A stretch of DNA of 15,222 bases from DATDRM01 sp035291705 (GTDB lineage Bacteria; Chloroflexota; Anaerolineae; Anaerolineales; UBA4823), in NCBI GenBank assembly GCA_035291705.1, contig DATDRM010000230.1, positions 1 through 15,222 on the forward strand, given 5' to 3'. The notes under the pieces were generated by a model. That model did no database searches. It was not told the origin of the DNA and was given only the letters and a program-made list of their open reading frames with translations. The position numbers and the translations under genes were made by a program. Of the stretch, positions 7,707 to 13,804 are shown one piece after another (position 1 is the stretch's first letter; each line of letters starts with the position of its first letter).

Positions 7707-8243
7707 TGCTGAGAGCTTGAGTACTGCCATCAATTGGGAGATGGTTAGCCGGTCTGTTGGATCGTGGCTACGATATGCCAGGCGGATAATCCCATTTTGG
7801 TCTACGATGAAGTCGCCGCCTAATTGGCTACTATCTCCCTGGATACCCCGCCACCTCTGGCCTGCCAGAATCAAGCGAGCATAATGCCACCAGACTTTAG
7901 GCTCCCAGGAGCGCAATAACGAGCGTTCCAGGCCATATGCCCGATAAGCGATCCGCTGCGGATCGAGCAAAATTAGAAAAGGTGCTTTGGTTTCTTGCAG
8001 CCAGGTCTTCGCCCCTAAGGTAGAGCCAAACGAGATGAGAACCACTCGGGTGAGTAACGCTTCTAATTCAGCAACGTAGGAGCGCAACTGCGCTACATGC
8101 TCGCGGCAGGGAAGTCAACCCAGATGGCGCAGGAAGATCAGCAGCCCGATATTTCCATCGGCCCATGTCTCGGCCAGCGATACCCGCCTTCCAGATATTT
8201 CAGCGAGGATCACGTCAGGAGCAGAGTCACCCGGTCGTAACAT
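7686..8243 (-). CDS. Peroxiredoxin-like (AhpC/TSA) protein, probable selenoprotein (UxxC)
   Basis: Thioredoxin-fold peroxiredoxin-like protein of the AhpC/TSA type, 185 residues if one in-frame TGA is read through. From ATG 8243 it runs LRPGDSAPDVIL..., LLIFLRHLG, then TGA (8115-8117, codon 43), then LPCREHVAQLRSY, and ends with GGDFIVDQNGIIRLAYRSHDPTDR. Family members normally have G-C-x-x-C-R here, so the TGA replaces the first, redox-active Cys and gives U43-x-x-C46. Cys46 is the only remaining cysteine. No other stop or frameshift is present, and a SECIS-like hairpin follows the TGA. I infer selenocysteine insertion. A nonsense mutation or sequencing error (TGC to TGA) is the alternative. 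The start overlaps the CBM48 gene by 17 nt and has no strong Shine-Dalgarno, suggesting coupling. The likely role is thiol-dependent peroxide reduction, perhaps using the nearby thioredoxin. Confidence 0.8.
8074..8114 (-). promoter_or_regulatory. Candidate bacterial SECIS element inside the redoxin gene
   Basis: Immediately 3' of the TGA (minus strand) GCGC-AGUU-GCGC (8082-8093) forms a perfect 4-bp upper stem with a 4-nt loop. The loop lies 26-29 nt after the TGA and carries G in second position followed by U. Below a 3-nt bulge (UCC, 8079-8081) the helix continues with GUA/UAC plus a wobble and an A-U pair. This satisfies the usual bSECIS rules: apical loop 16-37 nt downstream, at least 4 bp, and G in the first two loop bases. 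A competing stem (8088-8109, 6 bp with a C bulge and a 9-nt loop starting with G) also exists. Confidence 0.6.
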
Positions 8244-8541
8244 TTTCTAGAATTACCAGCGAGTCTTGGCTTCCGAATGGATTCGGCGCATAACCGTCAG
8301 CTGCCCAATCGTTCTCCCAGCGTTCACCATCTAACAGGTAGCGGAACTGGTATTGTCTGCCTGTCTTTAAGGAAATGGTTGTCGTGTAACTTCCATCCCT
8401 GAGCAACTTCATCGGATGAGAAGTCTCGCTCCAGTTATTGAACTCACCACAAAGAAAGGCTGTCTTGGCATTTAATTCAGCTGGCAAAGCGAACGTTACC
8501 TGGCACGAACGGCCAGTTTTGGAATATTTTTTCTTGAGCAT
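8227..8541 (-). CDS. Stand-alone CBM48 / isoamylase early-set (AMPK-beta-like) glycogen-binding protein
   Basis: A 104-residue protein that is almost nothing but one carbohydrate-binding module of the CBM48/early-set type. Signatures are FLCGEFNNW (29-37, with binding Trp37), YQFRYLLDG near 64-72, Trp75 and Trp79 in ERWENDW, and the closing APNPFGSQDSLV. It carries no catalytic domain, signal peptide or membrane segment, so it is cytosolic. The start is clear, with AAGGAGG 6-7 nt upstream. It sits between GH15 and the redoxin and overlaps the redoxin start. Known CBM48 modules bind glycogen or maltodextrin. I infer that it docks the GH15 enzyme or glycogen granules to this pathway, or senses glycogen. 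Confidence 0.9.
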   Translation of the reverse strand: MLKKKYSKTGRSCQVTFALPAELNAKTAFLCGEFNNWSETSHPMKLLRDGSYTTTISLKTGRQYQFRYLLDGERWENDWAADGYAPNPFGSQDSLVILENVTTG

Positions 8542-8569
8542 ACTCTTCCTCCTTTCACAACTTGGGGAA

Positions 8570-10591
8570 TCAGGTTAATCTTCTCCATGCCTGTAAAAAG
8601 GCGATCACTGACGTTATAAACTCTGCATGGCTCCAGGTCAACGGACTGACCGAGAGCGGCTCTCCTGTGTAAGGATGCAACTGCTCCGCCAACACACCGC
8701 TCGGAAGGGCATGATTGGCCACCCATCTCAAGAGATCCAGGGACAGTTGCAGGTCTTCCCGGGTTTTGGCAGTTACAGCATACCATTCAGCCAGCCACAA
8801 TGTGCAAATGAACCATGGATTACCTGGAACGTTGGCAGTATCTGCACTTACCTGATGATAACGATCGTTTTCATAGCGGGCTAATCCTCCGACCATCGAT
8901 TTGACCCACAACCGGTCTCGGATGACCTGCATGGTGGCGATAATTTTGGGGTCATCGGGTGCATACATGCCAAACTTCCACAAACCGACCTGGGACGCAT
9001 CTATGGTTTTATCGACCTGCCAGGCACCCGATTCATCCCAGGTGATCATGCGGGCAAAGCAGTTCAATTGGGGTTGCCACAGGTCGCTCTCTGCTCCAGC
9101 CTTAATTTCACTGGCTACTTGCCGGTAACGTTGCGCACGATCCGTTTCTCCAAATGCTGCTGCGAAATCCGCGGCTGCCACCAACCCGCCCCAAGTCGCG
9201 GCGACTGTCCAGCTCAACACACCCCGCCGTTCTTCCCAAAGGTCGTAACTAGGAGACGGCAGCCCTGAATTGAGATCTCGGAAACTGGCCAAAAAATCCC
9301 CGATTGGACAAATCAGTGTCCGGTAGAGCGGTTTTATGAAAAAGACATCGCCAAAGCGTTCAAAATGACGCCACAACGCCCAAAGCACCAGAGCAGTCTC
9401 GTCCTCCTGGATTGGCAAGTCTTTGTGACCGTTGCGATACCAGGGATGCCAGCTGGAGGCCAGGGTGCCATCCGGATTGTACTTATGTAAAAGGAAACCT
9501 TCCCGAGTATCCACTCGATCGCAGAAATGAAAAAACTCCCGGGGCAAGTCAAGGTACCCGGCCATGTCCAGGGCGTCTGCCACCAGCGCTCCATCCCGTG
9601 GCCACATATAGCTGTAGGTATCGCGCACATCCGATGAGATATCCGAATCATTGGCGGCGATGATGGCCCCGCCATTATCGATTTGGGTTCGGACGATGAG
9701 CAAGCTGCGCTGGTATTGTTGTTTTACTTCGGAAGGCAAATCTCCCAGGTCGGGTACCTGGCTATTCAGCCATAAACGCCAAAAAGCTGCTCCCCGGTCC
9801 AAGAAAGCTTGCGGGCCGCGTTGGCGAACAAGCCGGTTGATCTGAGCCACGCCCCCAAATCCATCGGCGACCGCCAGCCAGGTGTATAACGTCCGGGAGT
9901 CTCCGGGCGGGACATGCAGACTGAAACCGACTGTCGAATCGACAGATCCATGGGCTGCAGCATTCCCAGAGAGCTGTCCATCCTCGGCATCTCGCCAGGT
10001 ACCTTGCAGGTTGTGAATTTCCTTCAGTCCGCAAGCCCATTGGTGAACGCCGACCACCAGGCCAGGCGCAGTATCTGGAGTAGGCTCCCAGCCTGGGCCA
10101 GGATCGCCACTTTCCAGTTCGACGGTGCCATTGATCAGGAACCAACGAGCTCCTTTGTAGTGGAACACAGCCCTGCGTTCGGGTTCATAGTAAGTGGTGT
10201 CGCCCACCTCGTTGCCAGCGATGTGGAAGTCATGCTGAAAGAAGAGCGTCACAATTCGTCCATGATCGGCGAGGTTGGTGATGTCAAACCGCCGGACCAG
10301 CAGGTTTTCGTGAAAATCTACCCCATCTGCAACTTTCAAGGTCAATTGCAATTTGGGATGTCCCAATTTCACATCTGTAACCAGAGTCTCGGGCTGGTAG
10401 CGCAGTTCGCGTTGCCAGCCTTCCTCCTCCAACCAGCTGAAATGTCCGTCCACCCATACTCCAACCCTGAATGGGTGTCCCAGGGCATGATTTTCCTGAC
10501 CGACGTGTGGCCAAAATAAATCCCTGATTTGATAATTCTCATCGAATGCGACCAACAGGCTGCCGTTACCGAGAGGGAGATCGCGCGGCAT
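8570..10591 (-). CDS. Glycoside hydrolase family 15 (glucoamylase / glucodextranase / trehalase-like)
   Basis: A 673-residue enzyme with an N-terminal beta-sandwich (about 1-270) and an (alpha/alpha)6 catalytic barrel (about 280-673), the prokaryotic GH15 architecture. Conserved blocks are YSYMWPRDGALV (326-337), SYDLWEERRG with the general-acid Glu at 453/454, and GVLAEQLHP with the general-base Glu636, followed by LTWSHAEF (651-658). There is no signal peptide, so it acts inside the cell and would release glucose from glycogen, maltodextrin or possibly trehalose. The start at 10591 has AAGGAG 8 nt upstream. Its neighbours (a CBM48 protein and glucokinase downstream) favour an alpha-glucan substrate. 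Exact specificity within GH15 cannot be settled by eye. Confidence 0.93.
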   Translation of the reverse strand: MPRDLPLGNGSLLVAFDENYQIRDLFWPHVGQENHALGHPFRVGVWVDGHFSWLEEEGWQRELRYQPETLVTDVKLGHPKLQLTLKVADGVDFHENLLVRRFDITNLADHGRIVTLFFQHDFHIAGNEVGDTTYYEPERRAVFHYKGARWFLINGTVELESGDPGPGWEPTPDTAPGLVVGVHQWACGLKEIHNLQGTWRDAEDGQLSGNAAAHGSVDSTVGFSLHVPPGDSRTLYTWLAVADGFGGVAQINRLVRQRGPQAFLDRGAAFWRLWLNSQVPDLGDLPSEVKQQYQRSLLIVRTQIDNGGAIIAANDSDISSDVRDTYSYMWPRDGALVADALDMAGYLDLPREFFHFCDRVDTREGFLLHKYNPDGTLASSWHPWYRNGHKDLPIQEDETALVLWALWRHFERFGDVFFIKPLYRTLICPIGDFLASFRDLNSGLPSPSYDLWEERRGVLSWTVAATWGGLVAAADFAAAFGETDRAQRYRQVASEIKAGAESDLWQPQLNCFARMITWDESGAWQVDKTIDASQVGLWKFGMYAPDDPKIIATMQVIRDRLWVKSMVGGLARYENDRYHQVSADTANVPGNPWFICTLWLAEWYAVTAKTREDLQLSLDLLRWVANHALPSGVLAEQLHPYTGEPLSVSPLTWSHAEFITSVIAFLQAWRRLT

Positions 10592-10735
10592 GGAATGTTC
10601 TCCTTGTATAGGCGTCTGAGATTATGACGGTTCGAGAGGAGCATATCTTACCAGAGCATCTCTCGCCGGGTAAGATTCGCTGGGATTGTGTCGTCTGATG
10701 GTATAGAGAATAACCTTTTATCAGGAGAACGCGAG
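10592..10735. promoter_or_regulatory. Divergent promoter region between GH15 and thioredoxin genes
   Basis: This 144-bp spacer must carry promoters for both directions. Candidate -10 boxes on the minus strand are CATAAT (10619-10624) and TAAGAT (10646-10651), but matching -35 boxes are poor. On the plus strand the TATAGAGAATAAC stretch near 10702-10714 is AT-rich without a clean -35. A perfect 8-bp inverted repeat, ATCTTACC (10645-10652) and GGTAAGAT (10669-10676), covers the second candidate and encloses a small AGAG-cat-CTCT hairpin. It could be an operator shared by both transcription units. Confidence 0.4.
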
Positions 10736-11095
10736 ATGAATAAACCAATTCATGTGAGTGATGCAGAATTCCAGGAAAAAGTGCTCGAGTCGAACTTGCC
10801 GGTTCTGGTAGAGTTCTGGGCGCCATGGTGCGGCCCGTGCCGGATGATCGCCCCGATTTTGGAGGATATCGCTAAGGAACATGAAGGTCGCTTAATCGTC
10901 GCCAAGGTTAATACAGATGAGTACCCAGAATGGGCGATGGAGTTTGGAGTGCAGGGAATCCCTACCCTCCTGTTTATCTCTGGCGGCGAGGAAATAGATC
11001 GCCTGGTTGGCGCTGGACCTGCACCGATGATTAATGCTATGGTGGACGTCTTTCTGAGCACGGTCTCACTACCACTCACAGAGGCGGGGGGTTGA
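10736..11095 (+). CDS. trxA: Thioredoxin
   Basis: A 119-residue classical thioredoxin, reducing protein disulfides in the cytoplasm. The active site FWAPWCGPCRM has Cys32 and Cys35, and the cis-proline is Pro76 in GIPTLLF. The start at 10736 has AGGAG 8 nt upstream. An ATG at 10688 would add 16 unlikely residues. The C-terminus is about 10 residues longer than E. coli TrxA. It overlaps the DUF547 gene by 1 nt (TGATG), so the two are translationally coupled. The divergent neighbour operon contains the UxxC redoxin, for which this thioredoxin is a natural electron donor (inference). Confidence 0.95.
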   Translation: MNKPIHVSDAEFQEKVLESNLPVLVEFWAPWCGPCRMIAPILEDIAKEHEGRLIVAKVNTDEYPEWAMEFGVQGIPTLLFISGGEEIDRLVGAGPAPMINAMVDVFLSTVSLPLTEAGG

Positions 11096-12054
11096 TGGCT
11101 GATCTTCAAACTGTTCGACGTAATCAGCCTCCGCAGATGAGCTATTCCGATAAGGGCTCGCTCAAATATGAATCCTGGATGGATCGATGGATCGGGGCGC
11201 GCGAAACGGCCTTGGATTGGGTGACAGGCTCCCGGCAAGGGGATGTATTGAACACCGACCAGTCCGAATCCGTGCTCAAAACAGGTATGGACCCGGGTGC
11301 CGTGCTGAAGCGCGCCCTGGATCAGATCGGGCTTACCGCCATGGATGAGGCTGGAAAGCGAGTTAATTACAATGTGTTACGCGCCAGCCCGGCCTATGCC
11401 GCCTTTCGGCGTGATAGCGCCGCTGTGCTAAGAAGTTTTAACCCGGATTCCCTGGCCACTCGAGCGGAGAGTTTAGCTTTTTGGATCAATCTATACAACG
11501 CCCTGGTGATAGATGGAGTGATCACATTCGGCATCCAACACAGCATCACGGAAATTCACCTCGGGCTATTAACCTTTTTCCGGAGCGCTGCCTATATAGT
11601 CGGTGGGCAGCGGGTCAGCCTGGACGATATCGAACACGGGATCTTACGCGGGAACCGGGGGCATCCATTTCTACCTGAACCTCATTTCTCTTCCAACGAT
11701 GCACGCCTGGCCTGGGCGATTTCACCCGCTGATCCACGCATCCACTTCGCGCTTAATTGTGCCAGCCGCTCGTGCCCACCGATTCAAGTCTACACTCCGG
11801 AAAAGCTGGATGCCCAGCTGGATCTGGCAGCGCGCAGTTTCGTCGATTCAAGCGTGAAAATCGACCCCGCGCATAACCGCATGGTGATCTCCAGGATCTT
11901 CCGCTGGTATGAGATCGATTTCAGGGGTCGAAAGGGAGTGGTTGATTTCCTGATCACCCATTTACCAGACGACCAGCGGCGCGCCTGGCTCGTCGAACAT
12001 CGATCCTCGCTTCGATTACACTACGCTCCTTACGATTGGGGGCTAAATAACTGA
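11095..12054 (+). CDS. DUF547 domain-containing protein
   Basis: A 319-residue protein with a DUF547 domain over roughly residues 115-290. Hallmarks are LAFWINLYNALVI, LDDIEHGILRG, HFALNCASRSCPPI with its two conserved cysteines, and the closing IDFRGRKGVVDFL...HYAPYDWGLN. The biochemical function of DUF547 is not established, although the conserved Cys and His residues suggest a possible thiol-dependent enzyme. No signal peptide or membrane helix is visible, unlike some relatives that are secreted. ATG 11095 is used because it overlaps the thioredoxin stop (TGATG) and follows a purine-rich GGCGGGGGG. Coupling to thioredoxin suggests its cysteines may need reduction (inference). Confidence 0.85.
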   Translation: MADLQTVRRNQPPQMSYSDKGSLKYESWMDRWIGARETALDWVTGSRQGDVLNTDQSESVLKTGMDPGAVLKRALDQIGLTAMDEAGKRVNYNVLRASPAYAAFRRDSAAVLRSFNPDSLATRAESLAFWINLYNALVIDGVITFGIQHSITEIHLGLLTFFRSAAYIVGGQRVSLDDIEHGILRGNRGHPFLPEPHFSSNDARLAWAISPADPRIHFALNCASRSCPPIQVYTPEKLDAQLDLAARSFVDSSVKIDPAHNRMVISRIFRWYEIDFRGRKGVVDFLITHLPDDQRRAWLVEHRSSLRLHYAPYDWGLNN

Positions 12055-12066
12055 ATTTTCAGTTCG

Positions 12067-12095
12067 TTGACGAAAAAACCCATATAGAGTTTTAT
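12067..12095 (+). promoter_or_regulatory. Candidate promoter upstream of the first membrane-protein gene
   Basis: TTGACG (12067-12072, 5/6) is followed after 17 nt by TTTTAT (12090-12095, 4/6). It would give a leader of about 95 nt before the ATG at 12197. That leader contains a direct repeat (12108-12122 and 12144-12156). Weak, by-eye prediction. Confidence 0.3.
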
Positions 12096-12107
12096 GACTC
12101 CAACGCG

Positions 12108-12156
12108 CTAGGTAAGATAACTTAAGCATAGGACGTCTTAATACTAGGTGATAACT
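12108..12156 (+). repeat. Imperfect direct repeat in the leader of the membrane-protein gene
   Basis: CTAGGTAAGATAACT (12108-12122) recurs as CTAGGTGATAACT (12144-12156) with a 2-base deletion, about 35 bp apart, which is a little over three helical turns. It may be a regulator site pair or chance. Confidence 0.4.
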
Positions 12157-12196
12157 ACAACCCTCAAACTCAAAAGAAAGAAAAAAGGAGAAACCT

Positions 12197-12643
12197 ATGT
12201 CTACCACAACTTTTTCAAACCTTAAGACTGCGTCATCATCAAAGATGGCAATTACCGGTGCCATTGCAGGATTGGTTGGCGGCGTGTTTTTTGGCCTCAT
12301 GATGGGGATGACGGGCATGTTGCCGATGGTGGGAATGCTCGTTCGCCAGGAAAACGCACTCGTCGGATTCGTCGTTCACATGGTCATCAGCGCATTTATC
12401 GGGGCCGTTTATGGCCTAGTCGCCGGGCGCTTCGCGCTTACGTGGACAAACGCTGTCATTGGCGGGATCGTCAACGGGGTCGTCTGGTGGTTGCTCGGTG
12501 CTTTGACCCTGATGCCATTGTTCCTGGGCATGACCCAGATGGTCTTCGTCATCGGCCAGGCGCAATGGATGAGCCTGGTGGGACATCTGATCTATGGTGT
12601 TATTACCGCTCTTGTGTTCATCCCCCTGCGCAAACGCATGTAA
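12197..12643 (+). CDS. Small four-helix membrane protein of unknown function
   Basis: A 148-residue hydrophobic protein with about four membrane helices (roughly 18-42, 54-77, 83-108, 124-144), a short polar N-terminus and a basic RKRM end. It is rich in Met and Gly, with repeated GMTGMLPMVGML-type stretches. The start is clear, with AAGGAG 6 nt upstream. I do not recognise a named family. It resembles the second membrane protein at 14621-15073 in helix layout and in local pieces, such as GHLIYGVITALV here against GHLVFGLVVALV there. The two genes flank the sigma-folE-anti-sigma operon. It is transcribed toward, and ends before, a strong bidirectional terminator. Confidence 0.85.
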   Translation: MSTTTFSNLKTASSSKMAITGAIAGLVGGVFFGLMMGMTGMLPMVGMLVRQENALVGFVVHMVISAFIGAVYGLVAGRFALTWTNAVIGGIVNGVVWWLLGALTLMPLFLGMTQMVFVIGQAQWMSLVGHLIYGVITALVFIPLRKRM

Positions 12644-12669
12644 TTTGGTTCAATCATATAACCTGCGCA

Positions 12670-12703
12670 AGCGAGTAGGGACATGCCTTCCACCCTACTC
12701 GCT
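12670..12703. terminator. Strong bidirectional terminator between convergent genes
   Basis: AGCGAGTAGGG (12670-12680) pairs perfectly with CCCTACTCGCT (12693-12703), an 11-bp stem with a 12-nt loop. It is followed on the plus strand by CGCACTTTATTG. It lies between the stop of the plus-strand membrane gene and the stop of the minus-strand anti-sigma gene, the expected place for a shared terminator. Confidence 0.75.
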
Positions 12704-12745
12704 CGCACTTTATTGTCGCCGATCAGCGCGAATCGGATGAGTTTC

Positions 12746-13045
12746 TTACGCCGGAGTCGCTTGTAATATCCGCAACAATGCTTCGAATTCTTCCCGGCAG
12801 TCCCCGCACATATCCAGGTGATGCACAACAAGAGGCAGCAATCGGGCGACATCCTCGCCGCGCAGATACGCCTCAGTAAATTGATCTAATAATGCCAGGA
12901 CCTCATCGCATGTTAGTTCTACATCCTGCGTGTGCTCGAGTTGTTTCATCATCTTCCTGAGCGCTTCAGGCGAGAATTTGCCATTATTATAATCTGGTGC
13001 CCTAGGTCTACTGAACAAACGTCTGAAGTAATCGTAGAATCGCAT
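12746..13045 (-). CDS. Zinc-finger anti-sigma factor-like protein (zf-HC2 type), soluble
   Basis: A 99-residue protein whose C-terminal half is a classic ZAS/zf-HC2 module: LTCDEVLALLDQF (Cys46) followed by HHLDMCGDC, giving His76-x3-Cys80-x2-Cys83 as zinc ligands. The N-terminal 40 residues are basic and amphipathic (FYDYFRRLFSRPR). There is no membrane helix, so it would act in the cytosol as a redox- or zinc-responsive binder of the ECF sigma factor. The start is supported by GAGG 5 nt upstream. It is the last gene of the sigma-folE-anti-sigma run, 26 nt after folE, and not next to the sigma gene as is usual. It might instead be a DNA- or protein-binding zinc-finger protein with another partner. 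Confidence 0.75.
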   Translation of the reverse strand: MRFYDYFRRLFSRPRAPDYNNGKFSPEALRKMMKQLEHTQDVELTCDEVLALLDQFTEAYLRGEDVARLLPLVVHHLDMCGDCREEFEALLRILQATPA

Positions 13046-13071
13046 GATAACCTCGTTTCAGCCAACGACAA

Positions 13072-13722
13072 TCACCTCTGCAGTCCACAAGCGGTAAAGA
13101 ATTCTGTCCGCAAGGCCGGATCATCCGCATAGTGACCACGCCAGACTGTCGTACGGGTCATAGGAGCAACCTCGCGCACACCACGCATTTCCATGCACAG
13201 GTGGTGGGCTTCCAGATAGATCGCCACACCATGCGGATGGAGCATGGTTCCCAGTGCGTCAGCGATTTGATGCCCGATCCGCTCCTGGACAGCGAACCGC
13301 TTGGCAAACAGCCTCACCAGCCGGGTTAGCTTGGAGATCCCGAGGATGTTTTCGTGGGCGATATACCCAACGTAGGCATGCCCAAAGAAAGGGAAAGCAT
13401 GATGCTCGCACAACGAGAAGAAATTAATCGGACCCTCGATGACCTGGCTGAGACGGCAATCGGGATCGCCCCGGCACTCCGTGCTGAATACTTTGAGCAA
13501 CTTCGGGTCACCGTCGTAGCCATCTGTAGCGTCAAACAAGGCTTTGATGAAGCGGCGCGGGGTTTCACGAGTAGCCGGGGTGTTAAGATCCAGGCCATAA
13601 GCAGAGAAAATCTCTGCGATATAGCCTTCGAATTTGAGCGCCTGTTCGTCGGATATTTGACGGCGATACAATTTCATCGCCGTGAGAAACTCCTGGTCAT
13701 CAGGATCCAAGTGTGATTCCAT
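13072..13722 (-). CDS. folE: GTP cyclohydrolase I
   Basis: Converts GTP to 7,8-dihydroneopterin triphosphate, the first step of folate and pterin synthesis, as a cytosolic zinc enzyme. The 216 residues contain FSLCEHHAFPFFGHAYVGYI with zinc ligands Cys105 and His108 and catalytic His107. They also contain GISKLTRLVRLFAKRF, QERIGHQIADAL and HHLCMEMRGV with the third zinc ligand Cys176. This is the canonical FolE (IA) type, not FolE2. The start at 13722 has GAGG 8 nt upstream. A 20-bp palindrome lies just upstream and probably overlaps its promoter. It sits between a sigma factor and an anti-sigma-like gene, an uncommon context that suggests stress-linked control. Confidence 0.96.
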   Translation of the reverse strand: MESHLDPDDQEFLTAMKLYRRQISDEQALKFEGYIAEIFSAYGLDLNTPATRETPRRFIKALFDATDGYDGDPKLLKVFSTECRGDPDCRLSQVIEGPINFFSLCEHHAFPFFGHAYVGYIAHENILGISKLTRLVRLFAKRFAVQERIGHQIADALGTMLHPHGVAIYLEAHHLCMEMRGVREVAPMTRTTVWRGHYADDPALRTEFFTACGLQR

Positions 13723-13749
13723 GAAGATTTCCTCGTGATGTGGAGAATG

Positions 13750-13769
13750 TATTATGAGCTCTCATAATA
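13750..13769. promoter_or_regulatory. Palindromic operator candidate upstream of folE
   Basis: TATTATGAG (13750-13758) and CTCATAATA (13761-13769) form a perfect 9-bp inverted repeat around a 2-bp centre, 28 nt before the folE ATG. On the folE-sense strand it contains CATAAT, which could be a -10 box, so a bound dimeric repressor would block folE. The short centre and AT-rich arms fit a helix-turn-helix dimer site better than a terminator, as there is no U tract. Confidence 0.55.
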
Positions 13770-13804
13770 AACTACACTCACAGACGCCCTGGCGGATGGT
13801 GTTC

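Noticed and set aside
7686..8243. Redoxin gene as a simple nonsense pseudogene
   Set aside because: Only one stop in 185 codons, placed exactly at the redox Cys and followed by a SECIS-like hairpin. The rest keeps family motifs. Kept as the alternative, not the main call.
9914..10519. 201-codon open frame on the plus strand
   Set aside because: Lies wholly antisense to the well-supported GH15 gene, with no recognisable domain. It is a coding shadow.
10750..11238. 162-codon minus-strand open frame
   Set aside because: Antisense to thioredoxin and the start of the DUF547 gene, both clearly coding on the plus strand.
12719..12736. CCGAT/ATCGG inverted repeat after the anti-sigma gene
   Set aside because: Only 5 bp with no U tract in the minus direction. 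The 11-bp hairpin next to it is the credible terminator.
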